A DNA stretch of 64,000 nt from Pontiella desulfatans (GTDB lineage Bacteria; Verrucomicrobiota; Kiritimatiellia; Kiritimatiellales; Pontiellaceae), in the NCBI RefSeq assembly GCF_900890425.1, contig NZ_CAAHFG010000001.1, forward strand, positions 2,914,001 to 2,978,000, given 5' to 3'. A program made the translations under genes and the position numbers. Shown here one piece after another: positions 1-9,183 of the stretch. The notes under the pieces are model-generated. The model saw nothing but the letters and a program-made list of their open reading frames with translations, was not told where the DNA came from and made no database searches. How positions within the stretch are numbered: position 1 is the first letter of the stretch; each line of letters begins with the position of its first letter.

Positions 1-1688
1 GCGGCATCGTTTTTCACATTGTCCACCAACACCGAGTACGTTCCGGACCCTGCAACCGTCGCGCCGATCCGATAGGTTCCGGCTGCGGGTACATCGAAGA
101 TAAATTCGATATACGTGTTCGGCCCTTTTTTAAAATCCACACAAATAATTTTCCCGCCCGATGCGTTTGCGTCCGTTCTCGGGTAATGGGAATTTTCGCG
201 ACGGTTATAGTCCGCCGAAGTCTGCGCGGGAACCGATTCCGCCTCGACCCAGCCGTCGGCGGGGATTTCCGGATAGCTGAACGAGAGATGTTTTTCGAGC
301 TTTCTAATCACCGGCGCATATTCCGGGTTCGCCGCCAGGTTTCTGAATTCGTGCGGATCGTCGGCGAGCTTGTAGAGCTCCGTTTCACCGGTCGCCAGGC
401 GGGTCATGCGGAAATCGTTATCGAGGATCGACTCAAAAAAGACGCCGTCCATCTGGCTGGTCATCCGCACGGGGCGATCCCAATCGGCGTTCGGATTTTT
501 AAGGAGCGGAACGAGGCTGTTTCCGTCCAGTCTTTGCGGCGGGTTCGGCAGGCCGATCAGTTCGACGAGTGTCGGGTAGAGATCGAGCAGCGAAACCGCT
601 TTGCCGCAAACCGCACCTTTCGGCAGACCGGGCCCCGCAATCATGAAATTGCTGCGCGACGAGTCGTACCACGGCTTGATTTTAGACCACGCACCTTTTT
701 CACCGAGCATATAGCCGTGATCGCTCCACAGCACGACGTAGCCGGTTTCGGCGTACGGGCTGGCATACCACGCATCCAGAATGCGGCCGACCTGTTCGTC
801 GGCAAACGTGACACTCGCCAGATAGGCGCGCACGAACTGTTTGTCGTAGCCTTTTTCGACCAGCATGTCGTGATAGCCCTTGCCGAACTTGGCCTCAAAA
901 CCGGCAACCAGTTTAAAGCGCTCCGGCAAATCGTTCAGATCGTCTTCGCGCCGTTCGGAAAGTTGCAAGGTTTCAACGGGGTACATATCGAAATATTTTT
1001 GCGGCACAATCCACGGAACGTGGGGACGGAAAATGCCGACCGAAAGAAAGAGCGGATTCACATTCGATGCAATCGCTTCGATACCCGCCGTCGCCGCCTT
1101 ATAGTCGCCCATTTCCGAGGCGGGGATATCGGCAATATCCCAAATGGCGGAGGCGTTCAATTTAATCCCCACGCCTTTGAGTTTTTTCGGCGTTTTGAAA
1201 GGCGGAATGTAGGTATCGAATTCGGGTTCATCCCCGCTGTGAAAGTTCTTCGCGATGCCAATGCTTTTCCAACCGTTCTGCGAAAAGAGTTTAGGAATGG
1301 TCACCGCATCCGGCCCCACATAAAAGCGCCAGGGTCCTCGGCTGTCATTTGATATCTTACCGGAACGCGACGGCGCGATGCCGGTAAAAAGCGAAGGACG
1401 CGACGGGCCGCACGACGGTGAGGCACAGATCGCGTTGCTGAACGTGACCCCGCGTTCGGCCAGCCGCTCGATGTTGGGTGTAATCGCCTGCGGATGCCCC
1501 TTGAGCACGCTGTTCCAATCATTCCAGTCATCCACATTAATCAACAACACACTCGGCTTCTGCGCTGCGAAAGCAGCAACTGAACTCAACAAACTGAGCA
1601 CCCCGACCATCACACGCCAAGTTCCCCCCTTCGGGCAAAGACTAGGGCGGACACGGAAGGCGAAACTGAATGAATTCATTACCTTCAT
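1..1688 (-). CDS. Sulfatase (type I, alkaline-phosphatase fold), 3' end beyond window
   Basis: Secreted type I sulfatase, probably of the iduronate/choline-sulfatase-like group; its C-terminus lies before position 1. Reading the minus strand gives an open frame from 1688 to the edge. A signal peptide is followed by VLLINVDDWNDW (metal-binding Asp pair near residues 53-54) and the maturation motif C-G-P-S-R with catalytic Cys93 (codon 1412-1410). Later blocks include SVGIFRPHVPW, LWSDHGYMLGEKG and ELYKLADDPHEF. After about residue 500 a separate beta-rich stretch starts (YIEFIFDVPAAGTYRIGATV), probably a CBM6-like or similar sandwich domain, and runs off the window. The start ATG overlaps the stop of the upstream sulfatase as TGATG, so translation is probably coupled. 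Residues 5-25 form an unusual positively charged extension before the hydrophobic core; an internal Met at residue 27 is an alternative start. Its closest relative here is the 1688-3169 gene. Confidence 0.93.
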   Translation of the reverse strand, partial: MKVMNSFSFAFRVRPSLCPKGGTWRVMVGVLSLLSSVAAFAAQKPSVLLINVDDWNDWNSVLKGHPQAITPNIERLAERGVTFSNAICASPSCGPSRPSLFTGIAPSRSGKISNDSRGPWRFYVGPDAVTIPKLFSQNGWKSIGIAKNFHSGDEPEFDTYIPPFKTPKKLKGVGIKLNASAIWDIADIPASEMGDYKAATAGIEAIASNVNPLFLSVGIFRPHVPWIVPQKYFDMYPVETLQLSERREDDLNDLPERFKLVAGFEAKFGKGYHDMLVEKGYDKQFVRAYLASVTFADEQVGRILDAWYASPYAETGYVVLWSDHGYMLGEKGAWSKIKPWYDSSRSNFMIAGPGLPKGAVCGKAVSLLDLYPTLVELIGLPNPPQRLDGNSLVPLLKNPNADWDRPVRMTSQMDGVFFESILDNDFRMTRLATGETELYKLADDPHEFRNLAANPEYAPVIRKLEKHLSFSYPEIPADGWVEAESVPAQTSADYNRRENSHYPRTDANASGGKIICVDFKKGPNTYIEFIFDVPAAGTYRIGATVAGSGTYSVLVDNVKNDA

Positions 1689-3169
1689 CACTTGCTTTTC
1701 CCCTTTTTTTTCTTGTTCTTCTTTGGCTTATCGTCGGGAACGGGTTCGCCCCGACTGACCGCTTCGCTTGCGGCAAATGATTTATGACCAGTTGAATTTT
1801 GACCCAGCACTTCGTGACGTTCCTGCGGAACCTGAGCGCGATGTTTTCGGATCACTGCTGCGTATTCCGGATTGGCAATCACGTTGTTCCATTCGTGCGC
1901 GTCTTTGGTGCGGTCGTAAAACTCCTCCGAGCCGTCGTTGTAATGGATGTAGCGATACCCTTCCGAGACGATCGAATAGTTCCCCGGTCCGAAACTTGTC
2001 CGCGCAGTATGCGGCCAATCGGCCTGCGGGTTTTTCAGCAGCGGAACGAGTGAATTCCCTTCGAGTTTGGGATCGGCATTCAGGCCAGTGAGTTCCAACA
2101 GCGTCGGGTAAATGTCGAGCAACTGGGCAGGTTTGGAGCAGACGCCGCCTTCAACAATGCCGGGACCGGCAATAATCATCGGTGTGCGGGTGCCGTCCTC
2201 CCACAAACTGCGCTTGGCGAAGCGTTCTTTTTCGCCCTGATGAAAACCGTGGTCGGTGTAGAGGATAATGTAGGTATTGTCTTTGTATGGGCTGGTCTCC
2301 AGCGCATCGAGCAACTTTCCAATCTGATGATCCACAAAACTCACACAGGCCAGATAGGATTGCACCAACGGCTTCCACTGATCGTTTTCTTCGACCCATT
2401 CCATGGTCGGCGCAACATGTTTGAGCCGGGTGATGTTGACCCCGTATTCCGAAATATCCTTCAGATCGTTCTCTGCCACCTTCGGCAACTGCAGGGTTTC
2501 CAGCGGATACATATCGAACCATTTCTGCGGTGCATATTGCGGGACGTGCGGGGTCCAATAACCGGCGGCCAAAAACAGCGGTTGATCGTACTCCTTAGCC
2601 AGTTGCTCAGCGCCCCATGCACTAATCTTATAATCCGGCATCAGGTCATCCCTTTCCGGAAATACGCCCCAATCCCACAATTTCATCCCCGGGAACGGGC
2701 TGATTTTCTTTTCGGGATACGGACCAAAGCCACCAAAGGCTCCAGCCCAGTTCGGCAGATAGTCCTGGTGCTGCTTGCCGCTGTGGAAGATTTTTCCGGC
2801 ACCTGTCACATAATAGCCTTCGTCCTGAAAACGCAACGGCATCATGGTGCTGTCCTTGGCGACGGGAGATTCACTGATATCGGGGTTCAGGAAGTAGATG
2901 CCTGAGGTGCTCGGATAGAGCGAGCTCATCATACTAACGCGCGATGGATTACAGACCGGCGACTGGCAGTGGGCATTATTGAACAGTACCCCGCGCGCGG
3001 CGAGCCGGTCCATATTCGGCGTCTGCGCCTGCGGGTGTCCGCCCATACAGCCGATCCAGTCATTCAGATCATCGATCGCAATCAGCAGCACATTCGGCTT
3101 TTCGGCGGCCGTCGCACAAAGCGCGCCCATTAAGAACGCCATGAAAATTTTACCTTTTACACGTATCAC
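1688..3169 (-). CDS. Sulfatase (iduronate-2-sulfatase-like), Lys-rich tail
   Basis: Secreted type I sulfatase of 493 residues that would hydrolyse sulfate esters on a glycan. Visible features are an N-terminal hydrophobic signal (second Met at residue 10 is a possible start), the metal-binding pair D33-D34 in IAIDDLNDW, the formylglycine motif C73-N-P-S-R, GAGKIFHSG, AAGYWTPHVPQ and YTDHGFHQGEKERF. This arrangement is typical of iduronate-2-sulfatase-like enzymes. The C-terminus ends in a strongly basic tail (PKKNKKKKGKSK) beyond the usual fold. The gene follows the GH78 gene by 13 bp and overlaps the next sulfatase by one base, so these belong to one transcript. The exact sulfate position and sugar are unknown. 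Confidence 0.95.
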   Translation of the reverse strand: MIRVKGKIFMAFLMGALCATAAEKPNVLLIAIDDLNDWIGCMGGHPQAQTPNMDRLAARGVLFNNAHCQSPVCNPSRVSMMSSLYPSTSGIYFLNPDISESPVAKDSTMMPLRFQDEGYYVTGAGKIFHSGKQHQDYLPNWAGAFGGFGPYPEKKISPFPGMKLWDWGVFPERDDLMPDYKISAWGAEQLAKEYDQPLFLAAGYWTPHVPQYAPQKWFDMYPLETLQLPKVAENDLKDISEYGVNITRLKHVAPTMEWVEENDQWKPLVQSYLACVSFVDHQIGKLLDALETSPYKDNTYIILYTDHGFHQGEKERFAKRSLWEDGTRTPMIIAGPGIVEGGVCSKPAQLLDIYPTLLELTGLNADPKLEGNSLVPLLKNPQADWPHTARTSFGPGNYSIVSEGYRYIHYNDGSEEFYDRTKDAHEWNNVIANPEYAAVIRKHRAQVPQERHEVLGQNSTGHKSFAASEAVSRGEPVPDDKPKKNKKKKGKSK

Positions 3170-3182
3170 TTCTGCTTCCCCT

Positions 3183-6155
3183 CTACTTTGTCTTAAAATA
3201 ATAGTGTCCCGACTGCAGTTCGTAAACCGCTCGTCCCTTTTCGGTACGCAGGAATTTTACCCCGTTCGCTTTTGCGATGGGATTTCCGGATTCGGTCAGT
3301 GATGCAGCGTTTTCTGGCATATAGACCGTTGCCGTTGTGTTGGGCGGAATCGTAACCGCCCATTCGAACATTCCGTCGTTCCATTTCCAAACGCTGCCAA
3401 TGCGCCCGTGGATGGAATCGTAATGCCCTTTCGCCCACGGTACGCTTTTGCCGAATTCGGGTTTCATTCTGATTTTCCGGTAACCCGCGCCGTCGGTGTC
3501 GATACCCAGCATACTGCGGAACATCCACTCACTGCAGGAGCCGTAGGCGTAGTGGTTAAAGGAGTTCATCTTTACCGGCCCGAAGCCGTCCTTTTTGGTG
3601 TAACTGTTCCAACGTTCCCATATCGTGGTCGCGCCCTGTTCAATGGAATAGCCCCAAGACGGATAGGTTTTGTTTTGGATAAGGCGGTAGGCCAAATCAC
3701 TCCGTCCGATTTCGGTGAGGGCAGGCAAGAGAATGTTCACGCCCAGAAAGCCGACCGACAAGTGATATTCCTTCGCCTTCACCCGTTCAACCAGATGCGC
3801 GGCGGCCTGCTCACGCTGCTCATCGCTGAGCAGGTCGAAACAAATCGCCATACAGTAAGCAGTCTGCGAATGGCCGTCAATCGTTCCATCCGCTTGAACA
3901 AAGCTGCTCTGGAACTCAGCTTTAATCGCGGCCAACAACTGGCGGTAGTTCCCGGCATCTTCCGTCTTACCCAATGCATCTGCGATCTCCACCATCAGGC
4001 TTGTCGAATACGAAAAATAGGCGGCCGAGATGAGTTCCTTAGGCGATTGTGATCCAATCGCCAGCCAATCTCCGAATCCGACATCGCCCGGCCCCTTGAG
4101 TCCTTTGCTTCTACAGTATTCGATAAAGCGCGCCATCTGATCATAGTGTTGCGCGATCATTCGAACGTCGCCGTAGATGTAAAAAATCGTCCAGGGGCAG
4201 ATCACGCCGGCATCTGCCCAGCCCGGACTGCCGTGACCGTAAAACACCGGCGCTTGACTTCCAAACGTACCGGCTCCGTTCTGGGTATCCATCAGATCAA
4301 CCATCCATTTGGTAAAGAACGCGGACACGTTCTGGTGATAGGATCCGGAACGGATGAAGACCTGCGTATCCCCCGTCCAACCCATCCGTTCGTCGCGTTG
4401 AGGGCAGTCGGTGGGAACATCCAGATAATTAGAGCGCTGCCCCCAGACGATGTTGCGATGGAGTTGGTTCAACATCGGATTGGAGCACTCAAACGAGCTG
4501 GTCATCGGTGCATCGGAATGGACGACGATCCCCGTGACCGTCTCCAGGTTCGGCTTCCTGTTGAGTCCGGTCATTTCAACGTAGCGGAACCCATGAAACG
4601 TAAAGTGCGGTTCCCAGACCTCTTCGCCGCCGCCTTTACAGATGTAGGTGTCGGTTGCTCGCGCCGAACGAAGGTTTTCGGTATACACGGTTCCGTCGGC
4701 ATTCAGCATTTCCCCAAAGCGCATCACAATTTTCTCGCCTGCTTCGCCGTTTACTCTCAAACGAATCCAACCCGAAAAATTCTGACCGAGATCGAATACA
4801 AATTTCCCGGGCTGCGGTTCGCTTAGTTTAACAGTCGGTAGCTCCTGTGTTTTACGAACGGGCACGCCGGGATAAGCCTGAATCAGCGGTTCCTCTTTTA
4901 ATGCCGATCCGGCATTGACCGCGGACCAGTTGCTTGCGTCAAAACCGGAACGATCCCAACCGGGCATCTCTTTGCGGGCGTCATAAGTTTCGCCTGCCTG
5001 CATGTCGGATTCCAGAATCGGACCAAAGGCAGCCTTCCAACTCAGGTCGGATACCACCAGCTCGGAACGTCCGTCCGCATAATCGATCTGCAATTGCGCT
5101 CTTACCCGGATACGTTTTCCATACTGATTCTGCCCTTTTGAGGCGATATTTCCTCGGAACCAGCCGTCCCCGAGAATCGCACCAATTGAATTGTCTCCCG
5201 ACTCAAGCATCGAGGTGACATCATAGGTGCGGTAGTAGATCCGCTGCCGGTAATCAGTCCAACCGGGCATGAAGTATTCGTCGCCGACCCGTTTTCCGTT
5301 GAGATGCATTTCGGCAAATCCCTGCGCCGTAACATACAGCGTGGCGCGTGCGACCGACCCGTTCAGCTTAAAGTCCTTTCTGAGATGGGGAGCCGGCAAA
5401 AAGCTTTGGACTCTTCCGTCAGCATATTTCCCCGAAGTCAATATGGTCCGTTTGCCTTCACGAACCTTCACCTGTTTGACTTTCCCATAGGCAATGAAAT
5501 CCAGCAGCAACACCTTCTTTTCCCCGGGTGCGGGGTCTTCACCAACCAGCGCATTGGACGCTCCTACCTTGTAGTTTCCAGCTGCTATCTGCGCTTGAAC
5601 TTTTTCGGTTACGTCGACCCGCTTCTCCGGCTTATCCTCTGCACCATAGACCGCCTTGGTAATCGTAATATCAGGCTTTTGTTCCTTCTCGGGTGTGCCT
5701 TTATCAAAACCAATCCATTCGGCTTTCCAATCGGCAGGACTGAGCAAGCCCATCGTCCAGTGCGCGGACTCGCTCCAATCAGACGGTGTGCCGTCAACAT
5801 CCCAGGCCATCACTTTCCAAAAGCACTGCGTCTGGCTTGTGAGTGCTTTCCCACTGTAGGCGAGTTGGCTCGTCTGACTGGATTGGATTTTGCCCGTATC
5901 CCAAAGGTCGCCCTGCCCCTGCTTCAGTTTTTCAGCGGAACTCGCAACGAGGATCCGATAAGCGGTCTGTTTTTGGCCGCGCGTGTCGGATTCCAGTTGC
6001 CAGCTTAACCGGGGTTGAACCGCATCAATCCCCAGCGGATTTTGCAGATACTCACAACGCAACTCGACCGGAGTAATTTTATCCGCCCCGACCGATTCCG
6101 CACTAACGCAAAACGCGCCCAGTAACAAACCAGTTAGTACAGCGGTTATATTCAT
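3183..6155 (-). CDS. Alpha-L-rhamnosidase, GH78
   Basis: Secreted exo-acting alpha-L-rhamnosidase of 990 residues that releases terminal L-rhamnose by inversion. Signal peptide at residues 1-19. The N-terminal fibronectin-like region (LRCEYLQNPLGID, RPRLSWQLES-like block near 45-55) is followed by an inserted segment (about 152-245, ITKAVYGA and VDVTEKV) also seen in some long GH78 proteins. Then comes the beta-sandwich (YVTAQGFAEMHLNGKRVG) and the (alpha/alpha)6 catalytic barrel. The GH78 signature DCPQRDERMGWTGDTQVF sits near 583-600, with E589 the expected general acid. The C-terminal beta domain holds VYMPENA. Start overlaps the GH106 stop by 4 bp (ATGA), so the two rhamnosidases are co-translated. 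Length is usual for the family. Confidence 0.96.
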   Translation of the reverse strand: MNITAVLTGLLLGAFCVSAESVGADKITPVELRCEYLQNPLGIDAVQPRLSWQLESDTRGQKQTAYRILVASSAEKLKQGQGDLWDTGKIQSSQTSQLAYSGKALTSQTQCFWKVMAWDVDGTPSDWSESAHWTMGLLSPADWKAEWIGFDKGTPEKEQKPDITITKAVYGAEDKPEKRVDVTEKVQAQIAAGNYKVGASNALVGEDPAPGEKKVLLLDFIAYGKVKQVKVREGKRTILTSGKYADGRVQSFLPAPHLRKDFKLNGSVARATLYVTAQGFAEMHLNGKRVGDEYFMPGWTDYRQRIYYRTYDVTSMLESGDNSIGAILGDGWFRGNIASKGQNQYGKRIRVRAQLQIDYADGRSELVVSDLSWKAAFGPILESDMQAGETYDARKEMPGWDRSGFDASNWSAVNAGSALKEEPLIQAYPGVPVRKTQELPTVKLSEPQPGKFVFDLGQNFSGWIRLRVNGEAGEKIVMRFGEMLNADGTVYTENLRSARATDTYICKGGGEEVWEPHFTFHGFRYVEMTGLNRKPNLETVTGIVVHSDAPMTSSFECSNPMLNQLHRNIVWGQRSNYLDVPTDCPQRDERMGWTGDTQVFIRSGSYHQNVSAFFTKWMVDLMDTQNGAGTFGSQAPVFYGHGSPGWADAGVICPWTIFYIYGDVRMIAQHYDQMARFIEYCRSKGLKGPGDVGFGDWLAIGSQSPKELISAAYFSYSTSLMVEIADALGKTEDAGNYRQLLAAIKAEFQSSFVQADGTIDGHSQTAYCMAICFDLLSDEQREQAAAHLVERVKAKEYHLSVGFLGVNILLPALTEIGRSDLAYRLIQNKTYPSWGYSIEQGATTIWERWNSYTKKDGFGPVKMNSFNHYAYGSCSEWMFRSMLGIDTDGAGYRKIRMKPEFGKSVPWAKGHYDSIHGRIGSVWKWNDGMFEWAVTIPPNTTATVYMPENAASLTESGNPIAKANGVKFLRTEKGRAVYELQSGHYYFKTK

Positions 6156-9136
6156 TTTACGGTCTCTCTGCTTACCGTATTCAGTTGGACGGTTTCGCCG
6201 AGCTTCGGTTTTCCTTCCGTAGTGGAGGTGACCCGAACCGCGATCTTATTTCTTCCGGATTTAAGTGCTTTGGTTACATCCAGGGCAAACGGCGGCATCC
6301 AAAGGGTGTCGAAGGTTTTTCCGTTAAGCGTCACCTGCGCCATGATTTCGACATTGCCCAGGTCCAGCATCACACGCTGATTCTTGCCGAAGTTTTTCGG
6401 CAGGCTGAATTCGGCAACACGTGTTTCGGTGAAACCCTCGTTATCGGTCGATGCGGTTTTCCATCCATCGATATTTACCGACTTCGAATCCGCTTTAACT
6501 GCAACGGAGTGCATTTTTCCGTCACTCATCGTAAGCGTGTACGTCCCCGCTTTTCCGGTTTGAGCGACGAGTTCATTTTTCGCGTTGTAAAAGAGGTCGA
6601 GATCGCTGACCGGAGCAGATGCGTTGACCACCGACGGAACCGTCGCTTTCTCGCGGAACAGCACGAAGAAAGAATCGGCTGGATCTTTGACATCGATTTC
6701 GATTTTCGTTCCGCTCGCCGTCTCTTCGAAACGGGCGATTTTTTGGATTTCGCCGGTTACCGGATTGAAGAGTTCCGGGTGTTTTCCTTTCACGTGGAAC
6801 ATAGCCGAAAACGTGCCCGCCTTCTCAAAGTTGGAGAGGAAGAACAGGTGCTGATCGCCGAGTTTGCGTTCAAGCCAGCGGATCGCACAACTCTCGCCGG
6901 AAACAGCGGGTGGCAGGTTCAACTGCTCCGCGCTTACCGGAACCGAGCGGATAATCCGGCCGCCTTTTTTCTCCAGCTCATCAATGCGCTTCTGGATATG
7001 CGGGCGAATGTGTTTGAGCGTGTTCGGCATCGTCATCACCTTCCAGCTCGCGGAAATCCGATTCGGATCGTTTTCGTCGTAAGTGACCCATTTGCCGTCG
7101 ACCACATCCAGTTTACGCAGGATGGCGTCGGAGCCGACGTAATCATACTGGTACCCGTTGGGCACAGGATTCGGGGGGCCGGTCATCTGCGGCGCAAAGT
7201 CGCCGATATAAACCAGCACGTCGTTGGCGGGATCGCCCCATTGCAGCATGGTATGACATCGCTGCAGATAGTTGATCCAGCCCTGCCCCTCGTTAAACCA
7301 TGGCGTATTGCGATGAAACGCCGTGCCGAATCCTGCATTTCTACCCGGCATTCCGCCAGTGCGGGGCTGATGGAGATAGACGTGCAGGACAAAATGATTG
7401 ATCCCGTCGCAGAACATCCGTTCGCCGCGCGCCTTAAAGCTGTAGGGATTATCCTGAAGGTTGAGTCCGCTGGTAAAGGCCTCCGCATACGTGCGGCGCT
7501 TCCCGTAGGTATGCGCAACCGAACTGGTGGCCCGGCATTCAATATTGCCCAGGTTTCCTTTCGACCAGAACTCGCCGCCCACCTGGTCGGCATAACCACC
7601 GTAAATCGTAAAGTCGCCGGGATAGCCCCAATGGCCGTACGGTTCGCACCAGAGCACCAGGCCGTGTTCATTCGCAACATCCCGAAGACCACCCAGATAA
7701 CATTCGGCAATCATGTCGGCAACCGTCCGGCGCAGATCCCAAAGGAACCGGTCGGACTTTTTGGCGCTGTCGACTACGGTTCCGGTAAATGTGGGCAGCA
7801 TCAGAATCGGATTGTAGCCGTTCCGTTTTTCAAACTCGGCAGCAAATCCATCGGTCCAGTTCTGAGCGCCGACTTCGTAGCTGTCGATGGTGATGCCTTT
7901 GAACGCCGCTTTTTCTTCGGACGTCATCTGCTGATAAAGCGAGCCGACATAGGAATTGAAATGATGCCGTGTGTGTGCCCTGCTCATTTTATCAACTTCC
8001 AGTCCCTTCGCTTCAGGCGCAGCCGGATGATTCTTTGCTCCTGTAGTGATCATTCCGAAATAGATAATCCGCCACTCTCCTTTGGGCAGCGTGCAATTCA
8101 AGACCCCGTCAGCATCAAGCTTGTCGCTGAGGTCGATCATCTCTTTTTGCCCGACCAGCACGGATGTGTCCTCCGGCTCGACGCTATCCTTAAAAATATA
8201 GGAGTCCCAGGTGGGGCTCGGTGTAGGATGCATCCGCCCCATCTGTTTATTGAGCACCTGCGCGACTTTCGGCTCGGACGAGAGAGACACCCGGGCAGGC
8301 GGCACGGCCTTTACCGGTTTATTCTTCTTTTTTTTCCTGCCTGCTGGTTTTGGTTTCTCATAATCGAGTTCAAACCGCTGCGCGGTAACATCAGGAAAGC
8401 TGACCGTTTGCGCCTCTTTCAGCAGGAAATCCGTTTTCGCGAATCCGGCCCTGACATCGATCTGCGCGACAGCTTCGCGTTTCCCGTTGCGGAAGGCAAA
8501 CAAGGTCCCTTTCACAGCACCGTGAATGGAGAGTGAACGGGCGGTAAAGGGTTCGCTGTGCGAAAAGATATATTGTTTTTCTGAAGGTTCCCCTTCAATC
8601 GAGACGCTGTTGAGCTGCGGAACCGCCAGCACCGCAATATCCTGACTGCCCCCGCCAGGGACGCCTTTCGCCCGGACCTTTTGTTTAAATGGGCCGCCAT
8701 TGGCGTTGACCTCACTCCAGATTACACGGCGCATGGATTGCTCCGTTTTAATCCACGGTCCCCCCGACTGGCTCCAGCCAGGGCAGTTGAAGAAATAAAT
8801 ATCTACGCCGACCCGCTTCGCCTCGCGCAGGGCATGCATTTTGAGCTCACGCCACGCTGGTGAGAGCACTTCGACCGGACTGCCTTGCCCGTTATTGGTT
8901 TTCACGCCCACATCGACGTTACCGATCATCGCGCGTGCAATACCGACCTCCGCCATATTTTCCAGGTCTTTGGTAATCCCTTCCGCGGTAATATCGCCTC
9001 CAACCCAATACCAATAACACCACGGACGGGTCTCCTCGGAAGGGCTTTTAAAGGTTTCCATAAGCGGATCTGCCTGCGAAACGCTGACGACCATGCTCCA
9101 GACCAGAAGCGATACGTATTTCCATTTTCTACTCAT
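6152..9136 (-). CDS. Alpha-L-rhamnosidase-like glycoside hydrolase, GH106
   Basis: Large secreted hydrolase of 994 residues matching the GH106 (RhaM/BT0986-type) alpha-L-rhamnosidase layout. The signal peptide ends near residue 22 and is followed by the family-typical opening RPWCYWYWVGGDITAEGI and DLENMAEVGIARAMIGNVDVG. Central catalytic-barrel blocks include DIYFFNCPGWSQSGGPW, ITIDSYEVGAQNWTDGF, LWCEPYGHWGYPGDF and VLHVYLHQPR. The C-terminus holds a GH2-like sugar-binding jelly roll (VMLDLGNVEIMAQVTLNGK, LWMPPFALDVTKALKSGRNKIAVRVT). A Lys-rich segment (KPAGRKKKKNKPVK, about 270-285) interrupts the N-terminal half and looks like a surface insertion. It is followed by GH78 with an ATGA overlap, an arrangement suited to rhamnose side-chain removal. 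Substrate linkage is inferred from the family only. Confidence 0.92.
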   Translation of the reverse strand: MSRKWKYVSLLVWSMVVSVSQADPLMETFKSPSEETRPWCYWYWVGGDITAEGITKDLENMAEVGIARAMIGNVDVGVKTNNGQGSPVEVLSPAWRELKMHALREAKRVGVDIYFFNCPGWSQSGGPWIKTEQSMRRVIWSEVNANGGPFKQKVRAKGVPGGGSQDIAVLAVPQLNSVSIEGEPSEKQYIFSHSEPFTARSLSIHGAVKGTLFAFRNGKREAVAQIDVRAGFAKTDFLLKEAQTVSFPDVTAQRFELDYEKPKPAGRKKKKNKPVKAVPPARVSLSSEPKVAQVLNKQMGRMHPTPSPTWDSYIFKDSVEPEDTSVLVGQKEMIDLSDKLDADGVLNCTLPKGEWRIIYFGMITTGAKNHPAAPEAKGLEVDKMSRAHTRHHFNSYVGSLYQQMTSEEKAAFKGITIDSYEVGAQNWTDGFAAEFEKRNGYNPILMLPTFTGTVVDSAKKSDRFLWDLRRTVADMIAECYLGGLRDVANEHGLVLWCEPYGHWGYPGDFTIYGGYADQVGGEFWSKGNLGNIECRATSSVAHTYGKRRTYAEAFTSGLNLQDNPYSFKARGERMFCDGINHFVLHVYLHQPRTGGMPGRNAGFGTAFHRNTPWFNEGQGWINYLQRCHTMLQWGDPANDVLVYIGDFAPQMTGPPNPVPNGYQYDYVGSDAILRKLDVVDGKWVTYDENDPNRISASWKVMTMPNTLKHIRPHIQKRIDELEKKGGRIIRSVPVSAEQLNLPPAVSGESCAIRWLERKLGDQHLFFLSNFEKAGTFSAMFHVKGKHPELFNPVTGEIQKIARFEETASGTKIEIDVKDPADSFFVLFREKATVPSVVNASAPVSDLDLFYNAKNELVAQTGKAGTYTLTMSDGKMHSVAVKADSKSVNIDGWKTASTDNEGFTETRVAEFSLPKNFGKNQRVMLDLGNVEIMAQVTLNGKTFDTLWMPPFALDVTKALKSGRNKIAVRVTSTTEGKPKLGETVQLNTVSRETVK

Positions 9137-9183
9137 CTTACTCTCTCTTGTTCTTTTCCAACTCGGATAGATGCAGGGTTAAA

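Noticed and set aside
6185-8536. A 783-residue open frame on the plus strand
   Set aside because: It lies antisense to the GH106 gene, which has clear family motifs; the protein has no recognisable domain and reflects codon bias of the opposite strand.
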